A stretch of DNA of 64,000 bases, taken from Nocardia sp. NBC_01327 (GTDB lineage: Bacteria; Actinomycetota; Actinomycetes; Mycobacteriales; Mycobacteriaceae). Below the pieces are notes generated by a model. It searched no databases. It had not been told where the DNA came from and worked only from the letters and a program-made list of their open reading frames with translations. The stretch's first letter is position 1; each line of letters opens with the position of its first letter. Location: positions 6,820,001-6,884,000 of the forward strand of contig NZ_CP108383.1 of the NCBI RefSeq assembly GCF_035958815.1. The letters run 5' to 3'. This document shows, piece by piece, positions 23,880 to 32,716 of the stretch. The translations under genes were made by a program, and so were the position numbers.

Positions 23880-25541
23880 ATGTACGACGACGACACTGAA
23901 CAGCTCCCCGTTTACCGCCCCACCGGCAGTGCGCGCAGGTCAGCTGAGACGCCCCCGACCGAGCCCCGGCGCACGCGCCGCGCCCGGCCGAATTCGCATC
24001 GCCGCGCCGCGGAAGCTCCGGCCTCCGCGCAATCGAAGCGGCTGCGGTACGCCGGCCGCGGGGTCATGTCACTGGTCACCGTCGGGGTGATGGGCATCAC
24101 CGGTGTCCTCTGGTACGGGGAGACCACCCTGGACCAGGGTTTCACCCGCTCCGGTGCGATCGCCGAGGAGGACCGCACCCTCGACGGCGATATCAATATC
24201 CTGCTCATCGGGCTGGATACCCGAAAGGATCTCAACGGCAACGATCTGCCGAAGGAGATCCTCGACCAGCTGCACGCCGGCGACGGCTCCGAGGGCGGCT
24301 ACAACGCCAATTCCCTGATCCTCGTGCATATTCCGAAGGATATGAAGAAGATCAGCGCCTTCTCCATTCCGCGTGACGACTATGTGCCGGTGTCCGGTAT
24401 CACCGGCTACGACCACGCCAAGATCAAAGAGTCGTACGGCCTGAAGAAGTACATGGTCGAGGAGAAGCTCAAGGCGCAGGGCGTCACCGACAAGGTCGAT
24501 CTGGAGCGGCAGGGCCGCGAAGCCGGGCGCGCCTCCATCGTGCAGACGGTGAAGGCGCTCACCGGCGTACCCATCAACCGCTTCGCCGAGGTCTCGCTCG
24601 CCGGGTTCTACGATCTGGCGACCGCGCTCGGCGGCGTCGACGTGTGCCTCAATCACGCGGTGGACGACAGCTACTACTCCGGCGCCCAATTCCCCGCCGG
24701 CAAGCAGCATCTCGACGGCTCCGACGCCCTGGCCTTCGTGCGCCAGCGCCACGGCCTCGACAATGGCGACCTCGACCGCACGCACCGGCAGCAGGCCTTC
24801 CTGACCTCGGTCGCGAAATCGCTGAAGGATTCCGGCACGCTCACCAATGTGGGCAAGCTCAAGGCGCTCATGGATGTGGCGCACAAGGATGTGGTGCTCT
24901 CGGACGGCTGGAGCCTCACCGATTTCATCACCACCGTGGGCCGCGCCGGTTCGCCCTCGATCGAATTCAATACCCTGCCCGTGCTGCGCTACGACACCGT
25001 CGACGGCCAGGACGTCAACATCATCGATCCGGTCGCCATCAAGAAGACCGTGCGCAGCGCCTTCGGCGTCGAACAGCCGGCCGTCGCCGCCGCGCCCCGC
25101 ACCACGCCCACCAGCACCCTCGACGTGGTCAATGCCACCGGCACCCCCGGCATGGCGGCCAAGGTGCAGAAATCCCTGGGCGCCAAGGGATTCCCCACCG
25201 GCGATGTCAGCAATGCCACCTCCTCCGACGGCAGCTCGACCGTCGTCTACTACGGCACCGGCGCCGACGCGGATGCCCAGCAGCTGACCGATATGCTCGG
25301 CGGCGTCTCCGCCAGCCCGTCCTCGAATGTCACCGCGGGGCATATCAAACTGGTCCTGGGCACCGACTTCGAGCTTCCGGAAACCCTCGACCCGGCCGCG
25401 GCGACCACCGGCGGCACCACCACCACGACCACCTCCAAGGCGGCCGCCGCCGCGGCGGCCGCGACCACCACCGACGGCGCCCCCGACAACGGCAAGCCGG
25501 TCACCACGACCATCGGCTCGGATATCCCCTGCGTGAACTGA
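23880..25541 (+). CDS. LytR-CpsA-Psr (LCP) family cell-wall glycopolymer ligase
   Basis: This 553-residue protein has a basic cytoplasmic tail, one membrane helix (about residues 60-80) and an extracytoplasmic LCP domain. LLIGLDTRKDLNGND, AFSIPRDDYVPV and FVRQRHGLDNGDLDRTHRQQ contain the conserved phosphate/lipid-contacting Arg and Asp residues. A LytR_C domain follows (about 400-490, STLDVVNATGTPGMAA), then an Ala/Thr-rich tail. In Mycobacteriales such enzymes attach arabinogalactan to peptidoglycan. An ARG-box-like site lies in its promoter region. Confidence 0.92.
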   Translation: MYDDDTEQLPVYRPTGSARRSAETPPTEPRRTRRARPNSHRRAAEAPASAQSKRLRYAGRGVMSLVTVGVMGITGVLWYGETTLDQGFTRSGAIAEEDRTLDGDINILLIGLDTRKDLNGNDLPKEILDQLHAGDGSEGGYNANSLILVHIPKDMKKISAFSIPRDDYVPVSGITGYDHAKIKESYGLKKYMVEEKLKAQGVTDKVDLERQGREAGRASIVQTVKALTGVPINRFAEVSLAGFYDLATALGGVDVCLNHAVDDSYYSGAQFPAGKQHLDGSDALAFVRQRHGLDNGDLDRTHRQQAFLTSVAKSLKDSGTLTNVGKLKALMDVAHKDVVLSDGWSLTDFITTVGRAGSPSIEFNTLPVLRYDTVDGQDVNIIDPVAIKKTVRSAFGVEQPAVAAAPRTTPTSTLDVVNATGTPGMAAKVQKSLGAKGFPTGDVSNATSSDGSSTVVYYGTGADADAQQLTDMLGGVSASPSSNVTAGHIKLVLGTDFELPETLDPAAATTGGTTTTTTSKAAAAAAAATTTDGAPDNGKPVTTTIGSDIPCVN

Positions 25542-25793
25542 GTGGTTCCGCCGCTGAAAACCGGAGCAGCGCAATGACAAAGGAGCACCGGCTCCCTGCT
25601 CTACCGCGCTGCCCTGGCCGCCGCCGTGCACACCGCCCAGGCCGTCGTGGCCTCCGGACCGCTCCCCCCACCGGCATTCCGGCCTGCGCCGCCATCCAGA
25701 AGCTCATCGCGCCGTAGTCACCGGCCACCTGACGACTCACTGGACAGTATGTAAAGTGAGCCGCGTTACGCCCCGTCGAGCATTGGGATACAG

Positions 25794-26294
25794 ATGGCAG
25801 GCAAGAATTCGGGAACCGGCACCCTCACCCTGAGCGGGCGGTTCAATCACTACTCGAGCGTCTATCTGGGCTGGAGCGCACGCACCTATTCGCGCGTGAA
25901 CAGCTGGATCTACACCCGATCCGGCGGTACCAAGCTCGCCTCGCTACAGGGCAAGCCGGTGTTCCAATTGATCGTCAAGGGTCGCAAATCCGGCGAACCA
26001 CGCCCGGTCATGCTCATGCTGATCCGCTCCGGCGACGACCTGCTGGTGTCCGGTTCGAACGGCGGCCACCCCGGCACCCCGAACTGGTGGCTGAACCTGG
26101 CCGCCGCCCCCACCGCCCGGGTCCAGGTGGGCGCGGAGAACTGGCCAGTCGATGTGCGCGTGGTCACCGATCCGGCCGAGTACGAAAACCACTGGCAGAC
26201 ACTGGTCGCCGGATACCCCGACTTCGCCACCTACCGCGCCCTGAGCACCCGCACCTTCCCGATCGCGGTGCTCAGCCGCGCCACCGGAGACTGA
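25794..26294 (+). CDS. DUF385/Ddn-like deazaflavin (F420)-dependent nitroreductase family protein
   Basis: The 166-residue protein contains LIVKGRKSGEPRPVMLMLIRSGDDLLVSGSNGG and PNWWLNLAAAPTARVQVG, the split-barrel signature of F420H2-dependent oxidoreductases related to mycobacterial Ddn. It probably binds F420 or another flavin-like cofactor; the substrate is unknown. The interval before it (25542-25793) holds no convincing gene. It converges on the MmyB-like regulator with a seven-base gap. Confidence 0.82.
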   Translation: MAGKNSGTGTLTLSGRFNHYSSVYLGWSARTYSRVNSWIYTRSGGTKLASLQGKPVFQLIVKGRKSGEPRPVMLMLIRSGDDLLVSGSNGGHPGTPNWWLNLAAAPTARVQVGAENWPVDVRVVTDPAEYENHWQTLVAGYPDFATYRALSTRTFPIAVLSRATGD

Positions 26295-26301
26295 TCGGCG
26301 A

Positions 26302-27018
26302 TCACCCCGCGGGCGTCATCGTGTACATCAGCCACTCCCGGCGCGGAAGTTCGCAGCGGAAGAGCTGAACGTTCATCACGATCAGCTCGCCGGTATCGGG
26401 CGACCGCACCCGGGTGCTGCGATGCGGGACCCCCTCGGGTGGCAGACTCGCCGACCACAGTCGTTCCCAGTCCGGCGACTGCCGGCACACGGCGGCGATC
26501 TCCTCGCCACGGGCGGACGCGGCGGCGCCGGGCCCCATATGCCGGAAGGCGTAGACCATGGTGCGCACCTCGCGCTCCCAATCACCCATGGCCGCACGGG
26601 CCCGCGGATCCAGCAGCATCCACTCGAGGCCGTTGGCGCCCGCCTCCGCACCCGGAAACCACCGGCGATACGCATCATTGACCGCGATGATGTCGTGCTC
26701 GGGAACGGTCTGATACCACGCCGGGTGCGGCAGGGTCTGCAGAAAATTCAGCTCGGCCGGTTCCATCTCGCCGGAGTGCAGCCCGGTCAGTTCCGGCAGC
26801 AGTGCGCTGGCGGCCCATTCGCGATACGGGAACTCGACCTCCAAGGCCGTGAAGAGCGCACCGAGCGCGATCGCGGTGGGCTGGCGGACACCCTGTTCGA
26901 TCTTCTGGATCAACGCCTCCGAGACCCCCGCCCGCCGTGCGAGTTCCGCGCGCGTCAGCCGTGCCGCTTCCCGGCGCACGCGCAGAAATCCCGCAATTGT
27001 CGTATGCGCCTCGGCCAC
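26302..27018 (-). CDS. XRE-type regulator with MmyB-like ligand-binding domain (copy 1)
   Basis: The 238-residue protein has an N-terminal helix-turn-helix (RAELARRAGVSEALIQKIEQ) followed by a PAS-like MLTR/MmyB domain. Typical segments are IIAVNDAYRRWFPGAE and WMLLDPRARAAMGDWERE. Members sense small, often fatty-acid-like ligands and regulate neighbouring oxidoreductases or secondary metabolism. It is strongly similar to the next gene in domain order and sequence, indicating tandem duplication. Confidence 0.88.
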   Translation of the reverse strand: MAEAHTTIAGFLRVRREAARLTRAELARRAGVSEALIQKIEQGVRQPTAIALGALFTALEVEFPYREWAASALLPELTGLHSGEMEPAELNFLQTLPHPAWYQTVPEHDIIAVNDAYRRWFPGAEAGANGLEWMLLDPRARAAMGDWEREVRTMVYAFRHMGPGAAASARGEEIAAVCRQSPDWERLWSASLPPEGVPHRSTRVRSPDTGELIVMNVQLFRCELPRREWLMYTMTPAG

Positions 27019-27122
27019 TACCGCCGCTCCTCCGTATCCGATATCCGTCGCTCCAGTGCGTGCTGCTCGCCGTCGAACCTACCGGCGAGCCTGAATGGCC
27101 TGTGCCGCAGGGCGATAGCGCA

Positions 27123-27854
27123 TCATTCGGGCCCGAGCGCGGGCACCAGGGTATACATCCACCACTGGCGGCGGGGCAACTCGCAGCGGAAGATCTGGAC
27201 CTGCATGCGGATGAACTCACCGGTCTCGAGCGACCGCACGCGGGTGGGACGGCGGCGGATCTCGGTGGGCGGGATATCGGTCGACCAGAAGCGTTCCCAG
27301 TCCGGCGCGTCCCGGCACAGGCGGGTGATCTGTTCGATGCGCTCGGGGGTGGCGATGCCCGGGGCCATATGCCGGAAGGCCCACACCATGAAGTGCGCCT
27401 CCCGCTCCCAGTCGCCCATGACATGGCGGGCGATCGGATCCAGCAGCATCCACGCGATGATGTTGACTCCGGGCGTCAGACCCGGAAACGCCTGCAGGTA
27501 GGCGTCATTGGCCGCGATGAGGTCCAGTCCGGGCAGCGTCTGATAGCAGGCCGGATAGGGCAGGCCGTTCAGGAAGTCCAGTTCGACCTGCTCCGGTATG
27601 TCACCCTCGTACGGGATATCGGTCAGTTCCGGCTGCAGCACGCTCGCGGCGTGTTCGCGGTACTGCATCGGCACATCCAGCGCTTCGAACAGGGCGGCGA
27701 GCGCGGTCGAGGTGGGTTGCCGAGTGCCCTGTTCGACCTTCTGGATCAAGGCCTCCGAGACTCCCGCGCGGCGCGCCAGTTCCGCCCGCGTCAAACCGGC
27801 TGCTTCCCGTCGTACGCGCAGGAAACCCGCAATTGCCGAATGTGCTTCGACCAC
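27123..27854 (-). CDS. XRE-type regulator with MmyB-like ligand-binding domain (copy 2)
   Basis: With the start at GTG 27854 (GGAGGA site nine bases upstream) the protein has 243 residues. Its first 50 residues are nearly identical to copy 1 (AIAGFLRVRREAAGLTRAEL, AGVSEALIQKVEQGTRQPT). The effector domain is more diverged: LIAANDAYLQAFPGLTPG and WMLLDPIARHVMGDWERE. The DNA-binding half is conserved while the ligand half differs, which suggests related operators but different signals. Confidence 0.88.
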   Translation of the reverse strand: MVEAHSAIAGFLRVRREAAGLTRAELARRAGVSEALIQKVEQGTRQPTSTALAALFEALDVPMQYREHAASVLQPELTDIPYEGDIPEQVELDFLNGLPYPACYQTLPGLDLIAANDAYLQAFPGLTPGVNIIAWMLLDPIARHVMGDWEREAHFMVWAFRHMAPGIATPERIEQITRLCRDAPDWERFWSTDIPPTEIRRRPTRVRSLETGEFIRMQVQIFRCELPRRQWWMYTLVPALGPE

Positions 27855-27930
27855 CCTTGTGACTCCTCCGGACCCGTTCGCGATGACGCTTCCGCGTACC
27901 GCCGCAGCCAAACCTACCGTTCGGTATTAA

Positions 27931-27964
27931 AGGGTCCGCAGGCACTCTGTACGACCTGCGGACC
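27931..27964 (-). terminator. Intrinsic terminator on the minus strand
   Basis: Eleven-base perfect stem (27931-27941 and 27954-27964) with a 12-base loop is followed on the minus strand by TTTAAT. It probably ends the three-gene hypothetical operon that stops at 28285 and insulates regulator copy 2. Confidence 0.75.
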
Positions 27965-28190
27965 CGAACCGCAAATCGCGCAACTGGGACAAATTGGGAC
28001 AGGGCTTCGCATTGACGCGGGGCGGGCCGACTCGGGATGCTCACCAGGGTCGTTCAACGCCGCACGGCCACTACCGGATGCCTCGGAGGGGACGGCATGG
28101 ACTCGGGTCGCTGATGATGGGCGACCCGCGGGACGTGCCGCAGTGCATCGGCCACGATGGGCCGTACCGACATACGGCACGCCGTGGACA

Positions 28191-28235
28191 CGCTGCGGTC
28201 GGTGTGCGTGCTGAGCACGCCTACCGACCGCAGCG
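28191..28235. repeat. 45-bp near-perfect hairpin
   Basis: An outer 13-base stem (28191-28203 with 28223-28235) encloses a second six-base stem (28206-28211 with 28215-28220). It lies 50 bases downstream of the DUF6188-like gene on the minus strand, and may be a transcript end or a structured RNA. Confidence 0.5.
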
Positions 28236-28284
28236 CACACGGCACGAACGGATACGGCGCGCCTCAGGCCGGACATGGTGCGGG

Positions 28285-28653
28285 TCAGGACTTTTCGGAC
28301 CAGATCGCCAGTTCGCCGCCGGGCATGCAGACGACGAGGTAGACGCCGGGCGTGGTGACGTGCCAGGCCTCGTAGTAGCGGTCGGGTTCCACCGCCAGGT
28401 GCGAACCCGAGTCCAGGAGCATGCGCAGCGTGCCGCCGGAATCGGCTGCGGCGGAGACTATTACGCCGTCCAGCGCGGCTGCCAGATCTGCGGCGGGGGG
28501 TTCGCCGGCAATGTGGTGCAGCGTGGGGCCCACGGTGCGGTGCAGCACCAGTTCGCCCTCTATGTGGATTTCGTAGCCGCCCGCGCCCAGCACGAGGACG
28601 GAGGGGCCGGGCGACAGCACTGTGAGGCGCTCACCGGTGATCGGTAGATCCAT
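28285..28653 (-). CDS. Hypothetical protein, DUF6188-like (122 aa)
   Basis: The ATG at 28653 follows GGAGG and gives MDLPITGERLTVLSPGPSV and YEIHIEGELVLHRTVG, a small beta-rich cytosolic protein with no signal or membrane segment. The pattern recalls actinobacterial DUF6188 proteins, but this is from memory and uncertain. It is the last cistron after the 347-aa and 169-aa genes (49- and 35-base gaps). Confidence 0.6.
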   Translation of the reverse strand: MDLPITGERLTVLSPGPSVLVLGAGGYEIHIEGELVLHRTVGPTLHHIAGEPPAADLAAALDGVIVSAAADSGGTLRMLLDSGSHLAVEPDRYYEAWHVTTPGVYLVVCMPGGELAIWSEKS

Positions 28654-28702
28654 ATCGCCTCCAGCGGGTCGGCGCCCCGGCGGATGCCGGGGCGCCGGGC
28701 TA

Positions 28703-29746
28703 CTACTTGGTGGCCTCCGCCAGTACGGCGATGACCTGATCGGAGACGAAGAACGGCTCCAGACGCTCACGAATCAGCTTGGCCAGCACGCCGTTTCGCT
28801 TGGCGGCCTCGACCACAGCGGGTCCGTAGCGCAGGATTTCCCTGCCGATGTCCGCACCGGACAGACCCAACTCCGGCAGCAGGGCGGCCAGGGTGTGATC
28901 GCCGTACTTCTCGAAGAAGACCTCCACGCCCTGATCGACCAGGATGCCGAAGTACTCCTTCTCGCGGGTGGTGAGCGCGATGCGGTAGATGATCAGCGCC
29001 AGATCCTGCAGATCCTGCTGCGAGAGGTACTCGCGCAGACCGCTCACCGGCTCACCGGCGTGCAGATCCCAGAATTCCATGGCCGCATCGTGCACCGGCG
29101 CGTCCCGCAGCATCTCGCGAATCGCGTTATTGGTCCGCTTGAGCGCGAATTGCGCTCCCTTACCGGCCATTTCGCCGAGGAAGGTGCCGTCGCCGGTGGC
29201 CTTCTCGGCGGCCTTGCGGGCCTGCTTGGCGGCGGAGGTGCCGAGTGAGACCAGCGATCCGACGCCCGGAATCTTGTTCGCCATCTGCCGATTGCTCTCC
29301 ATGAAATCGGAGATCAGCTTGTCCACGAATTTGGAGGCCACGGTGGCGATGAGCGGACTTTCGGTGAGCCGCTCCAGGATTCGCTCCTGCGCCTGATGCA
29401 TGCCGAAGATCTTCTCCAGCAGCTGCTCCACCGGCTCGCGCTCCACCACATCGCCGAGGGTGTAGTCATTGTTCGCGGCGATATCGTCATACAGCGAGAG
29501 CGACAGCTGGCCGACCATCTCCTGTAGGACGGGGCTGCCGCCGATCAGATTGATAATTGTGGCCACAGTCTCCTTGGCCTGGTCGAGCTCCACCACATCG
29601 CGGAAGATGATGGTGTCGGCAATGCCGATCACCGCCTCCACATCGCGGCCGATCACCTCGGTGAAGCGATCACCGGTCACCTCGGCGAGAATGAAGTCGA
29701 CTTGCAGGTCGAGCAGCCGTTCGGCGATTTCGCGCGGCTCGGTCAT
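28703..29746 (-). CDS. Hypothetical alpha-helical protein (347 aa)
   Basis: The start at ATG 29746 (MTEPREIAERLLDLQVDFIL) excludes an upstream shadow extension. The protein appears almost wholly helical and soluble. It has no transmembrane stretch, no nucleotide-binding loop and no Cys-rich region. A small-residue/basic helix pair near residues 160-200 (VGSLVSLGTSAAKQARKAAE) could associate with membrane or partner protein. It lies in a three-gene minus-strand unit beside the second rho gene. No family recognised. Confidence 0.7.
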   Translation of the reverse strand: MTEPREIAERLLDLQVDFILAEVTGDRFTEVIGRDVEAVIGIADTIIFRDVVELDQAKETVATIINLIGGSPVLQEMVGQLSLSLYDDIAANNDYTLGDVVEREPVEQLLEKIFGMHQAQERILERLTESPLIATVASKFVDKLISDFMESNRQMANKIPGVGSLVSLGTSAAKQARKAAEKATGDGTFLGEMAGKGAQFALKRTNNAIREMLRDAPVHDAAMEFWDLHAGEPVSGLREYLSQQDLQDLALIIYRIALTTREKEYFGILVDQGVEVFFEKYGDHTLAALLPELGLSGADIGREILRYGPAVVEAAKRNGVLAKLIRERLEPFFVSDQVIAVLAEATK

Positions 29747-29781
29747 AGGGTTCCACCCATCGTCAAGAAAAGACCGCCGGT

Positions 29782-30291
29782 TCAGTCGGAATCGTTGCCG
29801 TGCATCGATTTTCGAATCTGTTCCAGGCGTTCCCGCGCGGTTTTCTGCCGCGCGTCCCACTGTTCCTCGACGCTACGACCCGCGGGCGTCTGCCGATCGA
29901 GCTCGTCCATCCCCTGTGCGGTGCCGTAGCGCTGCTCGACCTTATCGCGAACTGACTCGAAAGTAGGGACGCCCGATGTCGTATACCCGCTGATGCCTGG
30001 CGCGATCGGTATACCGGCCGGCGGTACCGGTGGGACCATGCCCGCCGGACCCCCTTCTACCTGGTCCAATGTGACAGGAACGTCCAGCGGCGGCGAGCCG
30101 GGCGCCGGATCCGTGTCCGGAGTCACATCGATGTAGTCGGGTGCATGACCGGCGGTGGCCGCCACCGCGGCCGCCACCTCGTGCAGCGCACCCAATGCGG
30201 CCCGGCCGGCACTGGCCTCGGCCACGGCCGCCGCCAGCTCCGCGTCCGGCAACTTCGCCAATTCCGATACGAGATCCTCGGCATTGCTCAT
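29782..30291 (-). CDS. Hypothetical protein with Pro-rich centre (169 aa)
   Basis: From ATG 30291 the protein has an acidic/Ala-rich helical N-terminus (MSNAEDLVSELAKLPDAEL), a Pro/Gly-rich central linker (about 55-105) and a charged helical C-terminus (EQWDARQKTARERLEQIRKS). No signal peptide or catalytic motif is visible. It is the first gene of the unit that continues into the 347-aa and 122-aa genes, and is transcribed divergently from the Rho paralogue. Function unknown. Confidence 0.65.
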   Translation of the reverse strand: MSNAEDLVSELAKLPDAELAAAVAEASAGRAALGALHEVAAAVAATAGHAPDYIDVTPDTDPAPGSPPLDVPVTLDQVEGGPAGMVPPVPPAGIPIAPGISGYTTSGVPTFESVRDKVEQRYGTAQGMDELDRQTPAGRSVEEQWDARQKTARERLEQIRKSMHGNDSD

Positions 30292-30587
30292 ACGGACCAG
30301 GCTACGCAGCGCGCGCCCCGCCGAGGGCGCCATTGCGCTGACGCCGAGTACGGCGTATGGTAGGCCGTGTTGTAAGCCCGTGGATGTAGGTAGACGCAGG
30401 TCCCTCCCACGAGATTTCTTCCCTTCCGAGTCAGTTTTCCGGCAGTAGTTCTGAGCTACCCGCTGACACCCACTCGGATCCCCTTGCGGCCCGCCGTCCC
30501 GGCGTCCCGCCTCCGGTCGTACGCGGCCGCTCCACATACACACTCCCGGTGCGTAAGTCACCGGATGCCTTTCACAGGAGAACACTC

Positions 30588-31847
30588 ATGACCACCATGG
30601 AAACCCGGCCGGCCCGCAATCGCGCCGCCGCACCCAAGTCCACCCCGTCCAAGTCCACCCCAACCAAGCCCGTCGAGAACACCGCACCGCCGGTCCTCGA
30701 CACCATCGAAACACTGTCGCCCGCAACGGGAATCCTCGATATCAGCGGCAATACGGCGACCCTGCGCAGCAGCGGCTACCTGCCCGACCCCGCCGATATC
30801 TCGGTGCCCACCCGGCTCGTCCGCGAATTCGGTTTGCGCCGTGGCGATTTCGTGACCGCACTGGTGCGTCCGAGCACCCCGAATCAGTCGAATGCCCAGC
30901 AGTCGAATGCCAAGGGCGGCAAGTCCGCAACGCTGGTGCGCATCGACACCGTCAACGGCCGCCCTGCGAGCGAAGCCCTTTCGCGCCCGCACTTCGGCGA
31001 ACTGACACCCATTCATCCCGACGAGCGCCTGCGCCTGGAGACCGAGCCGCACAAGCTCACCACCCGGGTCACCGACCTGATCATGCCGATCGGCAAGGGG
31101 CAGCGCGCCCTCATCGTCGCACCGCCCAAGGCGGGCAAAACCTCTGTGCTGCAGGCGATCGCGCACGGCATCGCCGCGAATCACCCCGAGGTACACCTCA
31201 TGATGGTGCTGGTCGGCGAACGGCCCGAGGAGGTCACCGACCTCTCCCGCGGCGTTCCCGCCGAAGTGGTCGCTGCCACCTTCGATCACTCACCGGCGCA
31301 GCAGACCGCACTCGCGGAACTGGCCATCGAACGCGCCAAGCGGCTCGTCGAACAGGGACATGACGTTGTCGTACTGCTCGATTCGCTCACCCGGCTGGCC
31401 CGCGCCTACAACACCTCCGGACCGGCCTCGGGCCGAATCCTTTCCGGCGGTGTGGATTCCGCCGCACTGCTGCCGCCCAAGAAGTTCCTCGGCGCGGCCC
31501 GCAATATCGAGCACGGCGGCTCGCTCACCATTGTCGCCACCACGCTGGTGGAGACCGGTTCGCTCGGCGACACCGTGATCTTCGAGGAGTACAAGGGCAC
31601 CGGCAATGCCGAGCTCAAGCTCGACCGCAATCTCGCGGCCCGGGGCGTGTTCCCCGCGGTCGACGTCACCCGCTCCAGCACCCGCCGCGATGAGCTGCTG
31701 ATGGTTCCCGCCGAGCACGACGCGGTCGACAAGCTCCGCCGGACGCTGTCCGAGCTCGATGATCAGCGCGCGCTGGACCTGCTGCTCGACGGTCTGCGCC
31801 GGACCGGCAGCAATGCCGAGTTCCTGGCCAATATCATTCGCAAGTAA
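30588..31847 (+). CDS. Divergent Rho-type transcription termination factor (paralogue)
   Basis: This 419-residue RecA-type hexameric helicase homologue has Walker A APPKAGKT (178-185), Walker B VVVLLDSLTRLARAYN (Asp265) and EEYKGTGNAEL. The catalytic Glu211 and Arg212 are kept, but residue 210, normally Asp in the DERPEE motif, is Gly (VGERPEE). In the cold-shock-like RNA-binding domain the usual NYAFVR or GFGFLR aromatics are replaced (NTATLR, Thr56 and Thr58). The N-terminal 40 residues are a short Pro/Lys/Thr tail, not the long domain of actinobacterial housekeeping Rho. Probably an accessory Rho. The ATG at 30588 follows CAGGAG. Confidence 0.88.
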   Translation: MTTMETRPARNRAAAPKSTPSKSTPTKPVENTAPPVLDTIETLSPATGILDISGNTATLRSSGYLPDPADISVPTRLVREFGLRRGDFVTALVRPSTPNQSNAQQSNAKGGKSATLVRIDTVNGRPASEALSRPHFGELTPIHPDERLRLETEPHKLTTRVTDLIMPIGKGQRALIVAPPKAGKTSVLQAIAHGIAANHPEVHLMMVLVGERPEEVTDLSRGVPAEVVAATFDHSPAQQTALAELAIERAKRLVEQGHDVVVLLDSLTRLARAYNTSGPASGRILSGGVDSAALLPPKKFLGAARNIEHGGSLTIVATTLVETGSLGDTVIFEEYKGTGNAELKLDRNLAARGVFPAVDVTRSSTRRDELLMVPAEHDAVDKLRRTLSELDDQRALDLLLDGLRRTGSNAEFLANIIRK

Positions 31848-31850
31848 GCA

Positions 31851-32633
31851 CTATCCGGAGGTCAGCCGCTTGGGCGGCAGCACCCTCGCGACCCAAGCCG
31901 CGACCGTGCCCGACCACCCCGGAATCAGCACCAGATCATTGTGCGCACCGCCCGGATAGATCACCAGTTCCTTGGGCTCCGGAGCCGCTTCGTAGAGCGT
32001 GCGCCCCATCTGCACGGGCAGCATCTCATCGGCGTCGCCGTGCATGATCAGCACCGGGGAGCGCAGCTGCCGAATCCGCCGCAGACTCGGATAGGCATTG
32101 GGCACGACCACTTTGGGCAGATACGGATAGACGGCCCCCGCCGCATCCCGCAGCCCGGTGAAGGTCGACATGAGCACCAGCGCTGCGGGCGGATACGCCG
32201 TCGCCAGCTCCAGCATGACCCCGCCGCCGAGCGATTTACCCAGGTACACAATCCGATTCGGATCGATTCCGGGCTGTGCGAGCAGGGCATCGCGCGCCGC
32301 CCGCGCATCCAGATACGTGCCCTCCTCGCTGGGCCGCCCACCGCTGCGCCCGAATCCGCGATAGTCGAAGACCAGCACATCGAATCCGGCCGCCGACAGC
32401 AGCGCCAGAATCGGCGACCGATCACCGATATTGCCGCCATTGCCGTGCGCGAACAGGATGTGCCCCAGGGGTTTCCCCGCCGCCCGCACGAACCAGCCAT
32501 TGACGGTCACCCCGTCGGTGGTCCGCAGGGACAGATCCTCGTACTCGACCCCGAACTGGTCAGGCGTCATGACGATGCGCCGATCGGGGACGTAGGTCAG
32601 CGCATTGAGAAAAGGCCGTGCCGGATGCCGCAT
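31851..32633 (-). CDS. Alpha/beta hydrolase
   Basis: This 260-residue serine hydrolase has the oxyanion region LFAHGNGGNIG, nucleophile Ser in YLGKSLGGGVML, acid Asp in IMHGDADEMLP and catalytic His in PGGAHNDLVL, a complete triad in the expected order. It resembles the FrsA/BEM46-type cytosolic or membrane-associated esterases/peptidases. The natural substrate is unknown. Its stop lies three bases from the stop of the convergent rho paralogue. Confidence 0.88.
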   Translation of the reverse strand: MRHPARPFLNALTYVPDRRIVMTPDQFGVEYEDLSLRTTDGVTVNGWFVRAAGKPLGHILFAHGNGGNIGDRSPILALLSAAGFDVLVFDYRGFGRSGGRPSEEGTYLDARAARDALLAQPGIDPNRIVYLGKSLGGGVMLELATAYPPAALVLMSTFTGLRDAAGAVYPYLPKVVVPNAYPSLRRIRQLRSPVLIMHGDADEMLPVQMGRTLYEAAPEPKELVIYPGGAHNDLVLIPGWSGTVAAWVARVLPPKRLTSG

Positions 32634-32658
32634 AACGCCTTCCTACTCCTCTATACAA

Positions 32659-32703
32659 CAGCGGCTCGTCGCGACACCCGAAAGTGCCTGCGACGAGCCG
32701 CTG
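32659..32703. terminator. Terminator downstream of pheT
   Basis: Fourteen-base perfect stem (32659-32672 and 32690-32703) with a 17-base loop lies 13 bases after the pheT stop on the minus strand, separating pheST from the hydrolase gene. Confidence 0.8.
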
Positions 32704-32716
32704 CTCGATCTTCCGG

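Larger units (their letters stand above)
27855..28284. other. 430-bp interval without a convincing gene
   Basis: The interval contains the minus-strand terminator at 27931-27964 and a long hairpin at 28191-28235. Open frames exist on both strands but show no recognisable protein pattern or ribosome-binding site. Confidence 0.5.

Noticed and set aside
25574..25717. Short ORF after the LCP gene (MTKEHRLPALPRCPG)
   Set aside because: No convincing ribosome-binding site or fold. A different frame here (GSLLYRAALAAAVHTAQAVV) looks more protein-like but has no start, so this may be only a gene remnant.
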